64,000 bases of DNA. Source: Phyto melanocephala. Taxonomy: Eukaryota; Arthropoda; Insecta; Diptera; Rhinophoridae. This document shows positions 10,968 through 21,711 of the stretch, piece by piece. The first letter of the stretch is position 1; every line of letters starts with the position of its first letter. The position numbers and the translations under genes were made by a program. Location of the stretch: NCBI GenBank assembly GCA_941918925.1, contig OW799233.1:140742223-140806222 (forward strand). The letters are read 5' to 3'. The notes below the pieces were generated by a model. The model was given only the letters and a program-made list of their open reading frames with translations, searched no databases and was not told the DNA's origin.

Positions 10968-11599
10968 ATCGCAAAATTGTGTTCAGCGATGAGGCGCATT
11001 TTTGGCTTAACGGGTTTGTTAATAAGCAAAATTGCCGCATATGGAGCGAGACCAATCCACAAGAGACCCTACAGACTTCATTACATCCAGAAAAATGCAC
11101 CGTTTGGTGAGGTTTTCACGCTGGTGGCATCATCGGACCTTATTTCTTCAAAACTGAGGCCGTAGCTCGCGTTACGGTCAATGGAGATCGTTACCGCACC
11201 ATGATCAAAGATTTTTTGTTTGAAAATATGGATGACATTGATCCGGAGGAGATGTGGTTTCAACAATATGGCGCTACGTGCCATACGGCGAACGCAACCA
11301 TCGACTTATTGAAATCAAAATTTGGCGATAAGTTGATTTCGAGAAATGGACCTGTCAATTGGCCTCCAAGGTCGTGCGATTTGACACCTCTCGATTATTT
11401 CCTGTGGGGCTACGTGAAATCACTGGTTTATGCTGATAAACCAGCAACAATTGACGCCTTGGTGGCCAGCATTGTTCGTGTTATTCGTGACATACGGCCA
11501 GCAGTGCTCGAAAAAGTGGCCCAAAATTGGACGTCCAGAATGCGCTTCGTCAAGAACAGCCGCGGTGCCCATATGCCCGAAATCATTTTCAAATGTTAA
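10968..11599 (+). pseudogene. DD41D mariner transposase, N-terminus lost, D to Y at second catalytic site
   Basis: The frame covers the C-terminal catalytic part of an insect DD41D (rosa/visitor-type) transposase. It runs from RKIVFSDEAHFWLNGFVNK (first Asp) through IIGPYFF and WFQQYGATCHTA to CDLTPLDYFLWGYVK (third Asp), ending MPEIIFKC and a stop at 11,599. Forty-one residues separate the second and third catalytic positions. Two lesions are visible: an in-frame TGA where a Cys codon is expected (VW-stop-GFHAGG, about 11,108), and a Tyr where the second catalytic Asp should be (the QQDGA motif reads QQYGA). The helix-turn-helix DNA-binding half is absent. The enzyme is therefore inactive. 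Apart from the TGA the frame is intact, so decay is moderate. Confidence 0.9.
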
Positions 11600-11704
11600 T
11601 GTCACGTATTGATCTTTCGAATGAAAAAAAAATTTTGATTACAATTTAATTTTTTGTGTTATTTTTTACAATTTCAAGTTCTATCGGGCTTAAAAAACAC
11701 CCTT
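11523..11704. repeat. Right arm of 183-bp inverted duplication
   Basis: The original 3' end of the mariner: the last transposase codons, 3' UTR and terminal repeat ending CACCCTT before the TA duplication. Confidence 0.9.
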
Positions 11705-12992
11705 TATTTATAAGTTTGTCATTCCGTTTGTAATTTCTAAAGCTTTCATTTGAGGGCCCTTAAGGTACATATAGAAGTAGATTCAGCTATGTCCGTTCAT
11801 CTGTCTGCCAGTGTGGGCACTGAAATCAACTCTTTAAAGGACCCACATATCTCGCGGTCTTGTACGTGCTATCAATTTATCAGAAATGCTTTCGAGAATT
11901 TGGCTGTTATATCGATCCATTATTGGTTGAGCAAAAAACTACGTATGCCTCTGTTTTACTAAACAAATTCAATTCTTGTAGCTACTTTTTGATCCGTTTG
12001 CTTAATGTCACTATAGGATATACATATAAGAATATGATTGAAAAATATTGGAGCAATTCGCAAAGATATCGCCAAAAATATCAACTTTTTATTAAGATTG
12101 CAATAATAAAATTAATCAGAACAACAAAAGCAAGCGGTCACTGATACATACTTTTGTATCTATACTCGTATGAATGTAAGTATGTACATTATGGTACACA
12201 AGTGGGGATTTTTGTTGTAAATGTTATTTGCCGGTGGTAAATTTGAGCGGCATCGTCACAATCATATTTTTATCAATGGGTCATCAGTATCAAGGCGAAA
12301 TTTGTTACAATGACACAAACAAAGGGAGTTATGCATTACAACATCATTGTAGGTTACCTTATGAAAGTTAAAACTTGATAACATTTTCTGTTATGCGTCC
12401 ATAGCAGTACATTAGAGTGCGCCAATGAATTATGATCATATTGTCTGTTAGGACTCATTGATACGCGAAGGCCTACGAGACAAAATCAACTTTAGTCATC
12501 TATGAATGTTTCGACATTTAATTTAAAAATTCATATATGTCGCCAAAGAAAAATCAGCATTTGTTATCGATGACTTAACATTGTCAGCGTTTGTCACGAT
12601 AAATCATGATGACGTTCGCAACCGGGATTTTTTATTCTTATAATACATATACGAATGTATGCAATGTATTGCTGAAATTACGAAGTTTTTTTGTTTATGA
12701 CTGTACATCGCACGGAAATTATCCCAGAACAACAGTCAACAGTATGACGTGCCATGAATCAGCAACAGTAACGATTCAGCGAGTGTAAATAGGAGACAAA
12801 TTTAGGAACTTTGTTTTACATACAACCTATTCATATTTATATGCTTATATTGGAAAGAGTATATAAGATTCTCCACAACCGAATATAGCGCTCTTACTTG
12901 TTAGTACGTGCTATCGCTACAAGTTATAAAATAACAGATTTTACAACAAGAAGCATCCACTTAAACTAAATTATTTTTTATTATCATTCACA

Positions 12993-13210
12993 GTGAGTGT
13001 AAGGGTATATATAGGTATGTCACCTCGTGTAAAATTTCTACAATTTTTATTTCCGATCCCATAAAGTATATATTTTCTTAAAGCTTATGATTAGGCGAGT
13101 CAATTAAGCATTGTTGGTCTGTCAGTCTTTCCGTGTGTATGTTGAAGTCAACTTTTTGAAGCCCCCAGACATTTCCAAGACCCGTGTAAAGTATCAAAAT
13201 ATCAGAAATA
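12993..13210 (-). mobile_element. Family P repeat fragment
   Basis: Reverse complement of the far-end section of family P, including CCGATCCCATAAAGTATATA and the TTGAAGTCAACTTTTTGAAG block also present at about 16,690-16,800. No leader follows in the proper order, so the copy is 5'-truncated. It lies beside the leader of the preceding copy. The short frame at 13,078-13,284 on the minus strand is repeat sequence and not a gene. Confidence 0.6.
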
Positions 13211-14800
13211 TTATTTTTTATCAATTTCTCTTTTATATATTGTGAATTTAATTTTATTAGAATTTTACTATTATGAGTTTTCATAAAATTTCTTTCAAGT
13301 TTTTGTTTACTTAAATATCGATTATTTTTGTTTTTTTTTTCTTACTTAACTGATTGCTTTCAAGTATAACAAATATTTTTACTATATGTAAAATTTTTGA
13401 CGAGATTTCTCTCAGACTATAAGACGCCCTTTCGCTACAAATAATCCAGGAAAAATTCAATAATCAGCCCAGTGTTGCTAATGCAAAGGAAGTTGCTTTA
13501 AACTATATTCTGTTCTTTTTTCGCGTTCTTCCTTTTATTAACCACATATTCTGGTCGTCCTTGATTCATTTACTGTTTTCTGGGTTCTTGATTTTTATTT
13601 TTTGTTTTTTTTTTCTTTGCGTTCTTTAGAACCTCTGGCTGGCAAATATTTTGTGCACAAGTTTAAAATTAAAATTCCTCTAGCGTAGCAAAAGTTAAAC
13701 TCATTTTCTAGCCCCAAGCATTTGAAAACTTGCATAAATTAATTGTGACTGGAATACAAGAGAAGAACCAAGAAAACATCGTTATTGTTTTTGTTTTAGT
13801 GGTTCCTTTACTCTTTAATTTTCTCCTTCATTATATTTTTATTCGTTTTTTTTTTAATGGGGTTCAAGTGTGGTCTTAATTCTTCCTTATTTTCATTTAA
13901 ACATCTTTTGTCTTTTTTATACAATTATTTTTGGTTTTTGTTAAATATTTTTAGCTGAAGTGCATTATGCGTTGACAATAAACTATTAAAACAAAAAATA
14001 AAGCAAAAAAAATATTACCATTTCAAAAAAAAAAATTTGCTAAACAAAACCCTCAAAAGAAACGCTTAACGAGAAAGTAACTGATAAAATTAAAAGAGAA
14101 AAATATAGATCAGATACGAGAAACCACATAAAGTCAAGTAATTTATAGAAATATGTAATACACACAATAGAAAGAAATCTACATACATACGTGCACCATA
14201 AACGAGTTTCCTTTGGAATAGTTTAAGGCAAAATTTTTATTTTTCTTTGTTATATGTATTTTTGCAGCCGTTTTGTAAAGAAAAACTTTTAATTTTAGCA
14301 CATTTACGCATGAAAAGAGTTTAAATAATTAGAAAAATTTTGCAGACATCCACAATGAATTTCGTAGTTCGTACAATTAATTTTTAGGAAGGTATTTCAA
14401 ATTTTATAGAAAAAAAATTTTCCTAATTTCTTTGTTAATATTAAGGCAACGAAAACCTATATTCAGAGTGCATTTTCAGCCCCCCTCCAAACAATTCAAC
14501 AAAAAAAAGAATATCTTACTTACCATCAAGCTCGCTCCAATGAACCAACAAAGGTCGGCCTAACATTCGGCTCTGTTATTTTGCAACACGTTTTTGTTTG
14601 TTAATTAACCCTTTTAGATAATAAAGATTCAAGCGTGTAATTTCTTAAAATATAATTAAACTTAAATATAGTACAAACTTTAACAATGGACGTGTTCGGA
14701 GCTACACCTACAGGAAGAAATCACAAATTCTTAGCAAATACTTCAACCTCATGCAATAGCAACGATATGCACTCGCTACACACTCACTTAGAGCCGTAGT
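13211..14800. other. AT-rich non-coding DNA
   Basis: No gene or ordered repeat seen. Poly-T and poly-A tracts are common. Confidence 0.45.
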
Positions 14801-14803
14801 ACT

Positions 14804-15007
14804 GTTGTCCTTGGGCCGAGGCCACGCAATGAGCGGCAAAAAATCAAATTCATATGGAATACTACTGAAGTGGCTACAAAATGAGCGGCATTTCTGAGCG
14901 GCTAAGCAGCGCCGCTCAGGAATAGAACTTGTTTTAATTTTTAGTTGCCGCTCAAACTACCGGCTCACTGCTTTGCCGCTCATTGCGTGGCCTCGCCCTT
15001 AGTCAAC
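14804..15007. mobile_element. 204-bp MITE with long inverted repeats
   Basis: GAGGCCACGCAATGAGCGGC (about 14,818-14,837) is matched in reverse complement at about 14,974-14,994, and weaker pairing extends outward to GTTG...CAAC. The interior has further GAGCGGC/GCCGCTC pairs, making a strongly folding palindrome. It stands out as GC-rich against its surroundings. No clear target duplication was found, so the superfamily is unassigned. Confidence 0.7.
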
Positions 15008-16100
15008 AAGAGATGCGATCCCATCAATCTATATTTTAAGTTTATCAACACCAGATCAATGATGTAAATTTGTATATACAACGATGTGACGTAGTCGGAA
15101 AACTCTAATTTTTCGTTATCATTTTAATATTATAATACTGTTAATTTGATCAACAGTATGTTGTATCGGTGTCGAAAATGTCCCAATCAACATCGAGACA
15201 TCAACGTACTGATTGTATTTTCCTGCCTAGATACATGTCCATTATAAATTAATTTAAATAAATTTCATGCCTTTATTCAAGAATTCTGAAATATATATTA
15301 TGTCGAAAAGAAATTTGTTAGACTTGGTTTCACCATTAGTATATATTTAGGTGTTTCATAAGTATGTAATTACATATCTAATTTAAATTAACCATACAAC
15401 TGATAATTTAATGCAATTATAAAACGGTAATTATTTCAATCATATATTAATTTCTCTATTTCTACCAACAGTAAAATTCTTCATAATCTTTGTTTTATAT
15501 ATATATATAGAAAAAGAACATCTAAGGGGTCAATAATCCTTTAGAAAAATTTATTTTCCTCAAAACAAAAACATCAACATATCGTACTTCGATATCCGAT
15601 TATAAATATCAAAGATATAAAGAAGAATTTAAAAAGACAACCCAAGGTTTTGCAAAAGAAAGTAAAAACAATTTTAACAAATATAAGATCCGAAATATAT
15701 TAACTTTGATAAATATACATTTTCCAAATTCATATTTTTTACTATTGGCCAGTGTTGCCGAAAGAAGTCGAATATCCCTAAATATATGTAGGTTTTTTCA
15801 TACCAAAAAAGGAGCGTGGGGAAAATCGGACAGATTGTTGATATTCCTTAAAATGTAGACATTTTCTTATTTCCTTATATTGAATTATTTTTAAAAATAA
15901 ATGCAACAAAAAATTATTTTTAATATAAAAAATTTTGTTTTCCCAAAAATCATTAAAAAATATAATTCCAAAAGAAAATATTGATGTTTGTGGTTTAGAA
16001 ATTTGACGACACTAATATGTATTTGTAAGATATTTTAAGTTAGAAAAATCATCAGTATCAATTGTGTATAAGTTCTATTGACTTTACTGAGCCTTTGGAG
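15008..16100. other. AT-rich non-coding DNA
   Basis: No gene seen. A CAGTGTTGCCG at 15,750 resembles the MITE end at 30,436. A GGCAACACTG at 17,781 faces it across the family P copy, but the 8-bp flanks (ctattggc and caagtgat) do not match, so it is not annotated as an element. Confidence 0.4.
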
Positions 16101-16104
16101 CTTT

Positions 16105-16870
16105 AACAAGTAAGAGCGCTATATTCGGCCATGCCGAATCTTATATACCCTTCACAACGTGTAGTCATGCAATAACAGTAATTTGTATCACCATTCATCC
16201 CATATGAAATACGTACAACATATAAAAAACATACATATATAAAAACAACCCATTTTAAAATTATAACTTTACGTATGTTAAAAGAAAAAAAAAAACAAAA
16301 AAAAAAATTAAAAAAAAATTAAAAAAAAAAATTTAAAAAAAAATTTAAAAAAAAAATAATAAAAATATAAATAATATATTAAATAAAAAATAAAAAAAAT
16401 TATAAAAAAAAATTAAAAAAAAAATATATAAAAAAAATATAAAAAAAATAAAAAAAAATTTGTTTGGTCAGCTGGGATTCGATGCCACGTTTTCTCCAAC
16501 CAGTATACACGTTTGTATGTATGTATGTTGTTGTTGTAATGTTGTTTTTGTGAAAAAAAAAATCGAGGTGGTCGTGGGTTTTTGCTCATATCTCAGTTGT
16601 TTATGTACCGATGTTTCTGATTTTCAATACCGATCTACTCCCGAATATTTCTGATATTTTAATACCTCACCCGGGTCCAAGCGATGTCGGGGGGCTTCAA
16701 AAAGTTGATTTCAACATACACACGGACAGACTGACAGAGCTTAATCGACTCCCCTATTCATAAGCTTTCAGAAAATATATACTTTATGGGGTCGGAAATG
16801 AAAATTGTAGAAATTTTACACGGAATGACAAACCTATATATACCCTTTTTCACTGTGTGAAGGGTATAAA
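16105..16870 (+). mobile_element. Family P repeat, copy with A-rich module
   Basis: Begins AACAAGTAAGAGCGCTATA, followed by a TTCGGC-CAT-GCCGAA hairpin and TATATACCCTTCACAACGTG. It ends CACTGTGTGAAGGGTATAAA, so the inner ends form an inverted repeat. The body contains an A-rich module (about 16,265-16,530), then GAGGTGGTCGTGGG and the CACGGACAGACTGACAGAGC block. The same order occurs at 46,785-47,540, except that the module is reversed there. A hairpin about ten bases from the leader end raises the possibility of a Helitron-like element read on the opposite strand, but no CTRR terminus is evident. Confidence 0.65.
16265..16530 (+). repeat. A-rich internal module (forward orientation)
   Basis: An almost pure A/T segment dominated by A runs (about 16,275-16,459) is followed by TTGGTCAGCTGGGATTCGAT, then GCCACG and CCAACCAGTATACAC. 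Short CATACA/TGTATG repeats lie in opposite orientation on its two sides. The same sequence appears reverse-complemented at about 46,885-47,200. Confidence 0.7.
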
Positions 16871-18300
16871 TATAAACATACTACAATGGTTTAATATTTT
16901 TGAATCATTGATTTACTACAAAATTTAAGACAACGAATTTTGGTTTCGCTACTTTTATTTATTTGTTTGCATTTGAAATCATATGTTTATCACAGTAAAC
17001 TTTACAAGTTAAAACATTTCCAGCATAAACTTTAAAATACTGAGCAAAATAATTGTCACTTCTTACAGTCAAACTTTTCTTTTGTGGTTATAAAAGTTCT
17101 TTTGCAAGAATCATATTTTTCAATTGCTGGCTGCATATTTATTTTCCGAAACGAAATGATCTAGATGTAACTATAAAATTGTAATATCACAAAAAATCTA
17201 TACAATTGAAAACAGTTCTTGGTATTCACAACCGATAATATTTTCTCTATGTGGAGAACAATCGAGTACAATTTTTCTACAAGTGAAATAATTTAATTAT
17301 GTTTTTAAACATAGACTTAGAAAAGTTTGAGACAAAAATTTAAAACTACTAATGACGAAGTTGTATTTCCAAATTTATCGAAATTGATACGGATTGATTA
17401 CCACATGCAAATGCCGATGGAGAGAATTCTTTTGCAATAAATAAATGGTGTCCGCGACAAAAAGCGAAACAAAAGAACCAACGCAACTGTAAGTTCAATT
17501 TGTATTATAATACAAAACAGTGGAAAAGACTGCATTAATTTCGAATGCACTTATAGTCATGTTAAAAAGTTTAGTTAAAAAAAAAAACAATATTAATCTT
17601 AAAATAAGCTTTTGTTTTTGTACCTGTTTAGCTTTTTGGCTTTATGTTAATATATGTTCCAATGAGAATAAAATCTACTTTTTATAACTAATGTTTTTTT
17701 AACGTTTTAATGTTGAAAATGTGTAGAAGAAATTTTCAACGTATAGGAAAAAAGCGTAGGTATTTTTCCATAAATCTACCGGCAACACTGCAAGTGATAT
17801 ATAATTGCAGTAAGAATTTTTGGAAACATTAGCAACAAGAAACAGAAGATAAAATTCAACCATGACTTTGTTAGCTAAAACATCTTCACAATCTTTACGA
17901 TTGACAATAATGCTAATGTATACAATGAATTAATCTAAAAATTCATACCTACTCGCGCAGCAAAAACAACTGGTGAATGAATATGTGTAAAAAATTTTTG
18001 AAGCTACAGAAGGGAAGTAAAGTATTTGGACACAAGAGTTAAATCGAATCTTCATTATTTAAAAACAACAGCGAACCCCCTTCACAGTTCGTAGTAAAAA
18101 AAAGAAAAAAAATCAATTCGAATTCATTTAAATCAGTGATAAATTGCTTTTATTGTAATGCTCTGTGGTAAATAGTATTCGAAATGAATGCAGTGTTCAC
18201 TAAATGAACACTCATGAACCAATACAATACACATACTTTGCAGAAACAAAATCCGTTAACGAATTCCAGATAACATCAATTACTAACAATTATTTTTATT
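16871..18300. other. AT-rich non-coding DNA
   Basis: No supported feature. It includes the unpaired GGCAACACTG at 17,781-17,790. Confidence 0.4.
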
Positions 18301-18303
18301 ATA

Positions 18304-19226
18304 TACTAGCCAAACCCGGCGCGCGTTGCTACGCCCCTTAATGAATCAAAATGCATTCTTAATTTTAATTGAATATCAAGTAAAAAAACCTAAAAATTAT
18401 AATTTTTTAATGGGCGTGGCCCTGCCCACTTTTCTAATCATGAAATTGTAAAGTCAATATGTGTGCAAAGTTTCAGAAAAATCGGTCCAGTGCAAGTACT
18501 TCAAAATGATACCTTTTTTTATAGGCGTGGCACTGCCCACTTTTCTAATCACGAAATTGTAAAGTCATGACAGCTCAGTATGTGTGCAAAGTTTCAGAAA
18601 AATCGGTCCAGTGCAAGTACCTCAAAATTATAACTTTTTTTATGGGCGTGGCCCTGCCCACTTTTCTAATCACGAAATCATAAGGCCATGACAGCTCAAT
18701 ATGTGTGCAAAGTTTCAGAAAATCGGTCTAGTGCAAGTACCTCAAAATGATACCTTTTTTTAATGGGCGTGGCACTGCCCACTTTTCTAATGACGAAAGT
18801 GTAAAGTCATGACAATTCAGTATGTTTGCAAACTTTCAGAAATCACGAAATTATAAAGTCATGACAGCTTAATATGTGTGCAAAGTTTCAGAAAAATCGG
18901 TCCAGTGCAATTACCTCAATATTAAAACTTTTTTAGGGGCGTGGCCCCGCCCACTTTTCTTAACACGAAATTATTTAGTCATGACAGCTCGATATGTGTG
19001 CTAAGTTTCAGAAAAATCCGTCAAGTGCAAGGAGCTAAAACTGATAACTTATTTTTATGGGCGTAGCCCCGCCCACTTTTTTCCACCCATAAACACTCCC
19101 TGGTATGTGTCCAACAACTTGCCAAAGTTTGAGTCCAATCGGTTTTACAGTTTCGGAGTCTATAGCTAACACACACACACACACACACAGAGATTCACTT
19201 TTATATATATAGAAGATAGATAGATA
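18304..19226 (+). mobile_element. Tandem-monomer element with TACTAGCC-ACCCGG start
   Basis: Starts TACTAGCCAAACCCGGCGCG and ends with an (AC)n run, then CAGAGATTCACTTTTATATA and a TAGATAGA tail. Between lie about six diverged monomers of roughly 112-122 bp, each with GGGCGTGGCCCTGCCCACTT followed by a TGTGCAAAGTTTCAGAAAAA block. Monomer starts fall near 18,412, 18,524, 18,643, 18,763, 18,936 and 19,058; the fifth is partly deleted. Elements with this CTAGC-ACCCGG start and TATATATAGAT-like end are widespread in arthropods. No ORF is present. I cannot assign a superfamily. Confidence 0.65.
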
Positions 19227-20790
19227 TTAAAAACAAACTTTATTTTCTACTTTTGTAAATTAACTTCATCATCACACTGTCTTGCTTTATGTCCTTTATT
19301 TTGACACACGAATAAATAACAAAAAATTCATAAATTCCTCATCTGTGTTGTACGAGCATTTGCCAAAAATTATTATGATAATCAGTCTGTTGTTATCCTT
19401 TAATTCACATGCAATCAAGCGAAATCCATGACTTTTTTTTTTAGATGTTTTACATTTAACTGAGTTTTAAAATATGTATATTTGAATTTTAACCACTACA
19501 AGGCAGAATATAGTTATGGTAAAGTGCAAAAATTAGTGAACATAGCTGTAATATTTTAAATTAAATGATTGAAAATATTATGCCGCAGATTAATGGTATA
19601 ATTTTCCGGTACGTGTTTGGATTTACCGGATTGTGATTATGAAGAAGTCGTAAAAATATCCCAAAAAATTTCGAAAAGAGTGGACTAGTAATGTAAAATT
19701 TATAGAATGGAAATCGAATTCGAAAATTTAGAAAAGGCAGCCTGCAAATGTTGTATATGCGAAATAAAAATTAGTTTTTTACACTGAACACTCATACAAA
19801 CACAAAATTATTTAAGGCAATCGGAAGCATTGGTAATACAAATTATTTGCCTCTCAAAACGAATAATATAAAATCTCAGCTGCAACAGTTGAATGTTTTA
19901 AGCACTATAATTGCTACAATATATCATTTAGGAAAATTATGAAAAAATCGGTTTGATTGTCCCTCATATAAACAGTAAAGAACCAAATGCTTTTAATATT
20001 ATCTGTGGAAATAAAACTCGTAATCATATTTTAAATTGTCGTCTTCTTGTTTGTTGGGTAACTCGCCCACCTATATAACCGAATCATAGCTTAAACTCAA
20101 TGGAGTATAAAATTTACTGGCAATTCTAAATTCGATTAAAAGACGAATAACTGATTTTTCATTCAAAAATAATTGTACGAAATACTTTTTAAATAAACCG
20201 CAGTCACTTGCTGTCTTAATTTTCTGAGAAAATCTATACATGCTTTTAACTAAAAACTGATGGTTTTTAATTTAATCTCCTCTGAAATTTTCAGCTCTTT
20301 TGTATGGAATCTAGCAACACTGCACTAAGGACACTTAATTATCCTTAGCTTTTTACGTCGCTCCTCATCATAATTAATAGAAAACTTATGTGCAAATCTA
20401 AAATCATTGAAAATTTGCTGTTCGCATGTATCACTAGAGGTATTTACGTCACTGGTTTTACTCTTATGCGAATGTAAAATTGCGTAACTTTACTGTGAGC
20501 ACTATGTTTAACTTAAATGTGTTTAATGTTTAGAGAATAAAGCCGAATTACTTATAATCGTGACTTTCGACTAGGTACTCAAAACGCCGACGAATTAGGC
20601 ACTTACCTTTGACAAAATAATATTAAAAAAAATTTTTGTGATCATATTTACACACAAGGTTAATTTTCAATTAAACGTACCATACAAAACAGCTGTTCAA
20701 ACCAAACTTATGGGCAACACTGTATTTTGTTATAGGTGAATTCCCATAATGCCATAGCCATAACCATAGAAACCAATTGAATTTTCATTA
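19227..20790. other. AT-rich non-coding DNA
   Basis: Nothing recognisable. AGCAACACTG near 20,310 and GGCAACACTG near 20,712 are isolated copies of a common MITE-end motif. Confidence 0.4.
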
Positions 20791-20792
20791 TA

Positions 20793-21709
20793 AAGCGTGA
20801 TTTTTTAAGAACTACTGTTAAGTTTAAAACAAACACATAAAATTCAGAAAAATGCATGAAATCTTTATTTGAGTCGATAGTACGGTTCACATAATTTAAT
20901 GTTTGAAGATTATTTCATGCAAATGTTGGCCGTGACTGCGCCTCAAATGGTCCATCCGCTTAGTCTAAATTTGGCATACTCTTTCCAACATTTTGGCCGG
21001 TATCTCATGAATAAATCCTTCAATGTTGTCTTCCAATGCGTCAATTGAAGCGGGCATGTGTGTATAGACATGAGCTTTAACATAGCCCCACAAAAAATAG
21101 TCTGAAGGCGTTAGATCCGGTCCCGAACGTGAAATAAAATGTTCACCGAACTCGCCTCTCAATAAGTCCATTGTTAAGCGTGCTGTGTGGCATGTGGCAC
21201 CGTCTTGTTGAAACCACATGTCATGCAAGTCAAGCTCTTTCATTTTGGGCAAAAAAAAGTTGGATAATCATCTCACGGTAGCGCTAACCATTCACAGCTA
21301 CGTTACGATTCGCATCATCTTTGAAGAAGTACGGTCCAATGATGCCACCAGGCCATAAACCGCACCAAACTGTGACTTTTTCTGGATGCATTGGTAGCTG
21401 TTGCAATGCTTCTGGCTGATCTTCACTCCAAAATCGACAATTCTGCTTATTAACGTACCCATTGAGCCAAAAATAAGCTTCGTCGCTGAACACAATTTTT
21501 CGATAAGAAGCGCGCGATAAACTTTCTTAACAGAGCACGCATTTTGATAATAAAATTCAATAATTTGCAAGCGTTGTTCGTTTGTAAGACGATTCATGGT
21601 TAAATTATAGACCAAACTGAAGATGTTTGACAGTGAAACAAAACACGAAACGTGCGTCAGCTGTTTAAAGCAGTGTTGCCAAAAAGATAATAGCTAAAAA
21701 ATCACCCTT
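20793..21709 (-). mobile_element. DD41D mariner, internally deleted copy
   Basis: A 917-bp element with TA on both sides (20,791-20,792 and 21,710-21,711). The terminal repeats are AAGCGTGATTTTTTAAGAAC on the left and, reverse-complemented, AAGGGTGATTTTTTAGCTAT on the right. The gene inside lost its middle N-terminal part but keeps both ends, the usual structure of a non-autonomous derivative. It is distinct in sequence from the copy at 10,785. Confidence 0.85.
20896..21597 (-). pseudogene. DD41D mariner transposase with deletions, stops and frameshift
   Basis: Starts at ATG 21,597 with NRLTNEQRLQIIEFYYQNAC, the first helix-turn-helix of this family. It then jumps, out of frame, to SYRKIVFSDEAYFWLNGYVN, so roughly 120 residues of DNA-binding and linker sequence are missing. 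The catalytic part continues through HPEKVTVWCGLWPGGIIGPY and WFQQDGATCHTAR (second Asp retained). Eight residues, VNWPPRSC in the sister copy, are deleted before DLTPSDYFLWGYVK. Other lesions are a TAG after VNG, a frameshift in a T run, and a TAG where Trp is expected near the C-terminus (QI-stop-TKRMD). The protein ends at 20,896. Inactive. Confidence 0.88.
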
Positions 21710-21711
21710 TA

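Larger units (their letters stand above)
10785..11704 (+). mobile_element. DD41D mariner, rearranged fold-back copy
   Basis: A 920-bp element flanked by TA (10,783-10,784 and 11,705-11,706), with ends starting AAGGGTGTTTTTTTAAGCCC. Its left 183 bp (10,785-10,967) is an almost exact inverted copy of its right 182 bp (11,523-11,704). That right arm includes the final codons of the transposase gene, so the left arm carries those codons backwards. The true 5' UTR and the N-terminal coding half are gone, replaced at the junction just before the RKIVFSDE segment. The element can form a giant hairpin and could still be moved in trans through its intact ends. It sits inside a family P repeat. Confidence 0.88.
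10741..12907 (-). mobile_element. Family P repeat copy split by a mariner insertion
   Basis: Family P is defined here by a leader with a TTCGGC-GCCGAA hairpin followed by TATACCCTTCACA, and a far end TGTGAAGGGTATA that mirrors it. In this minus-strand copy the leader lies at 12,853-12,907, where ACCGAATATAGCGCTCTTAC is readable. The body carries the CGGAATGACAAACTTATA segment on the right flank of the mariner and TGTGAAG on its left flank. Reading across the mariner (10,785-11,704) restores the order seen in the copies ending at 16,870 and 47,540. The pre-insertion length is therefore about 1.25 kb. No coding region belongs to this family here. Confidence 0.6.

Noticed and set aside
15750..17790. 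CAGTGTTGCCG ... CGGCAACACTG pair as a 2-kb hAT element
   Set aside because: The 8-bp flanks ctattggc and caagtgat do not match, and the segment encloses an unrelated family P copy.
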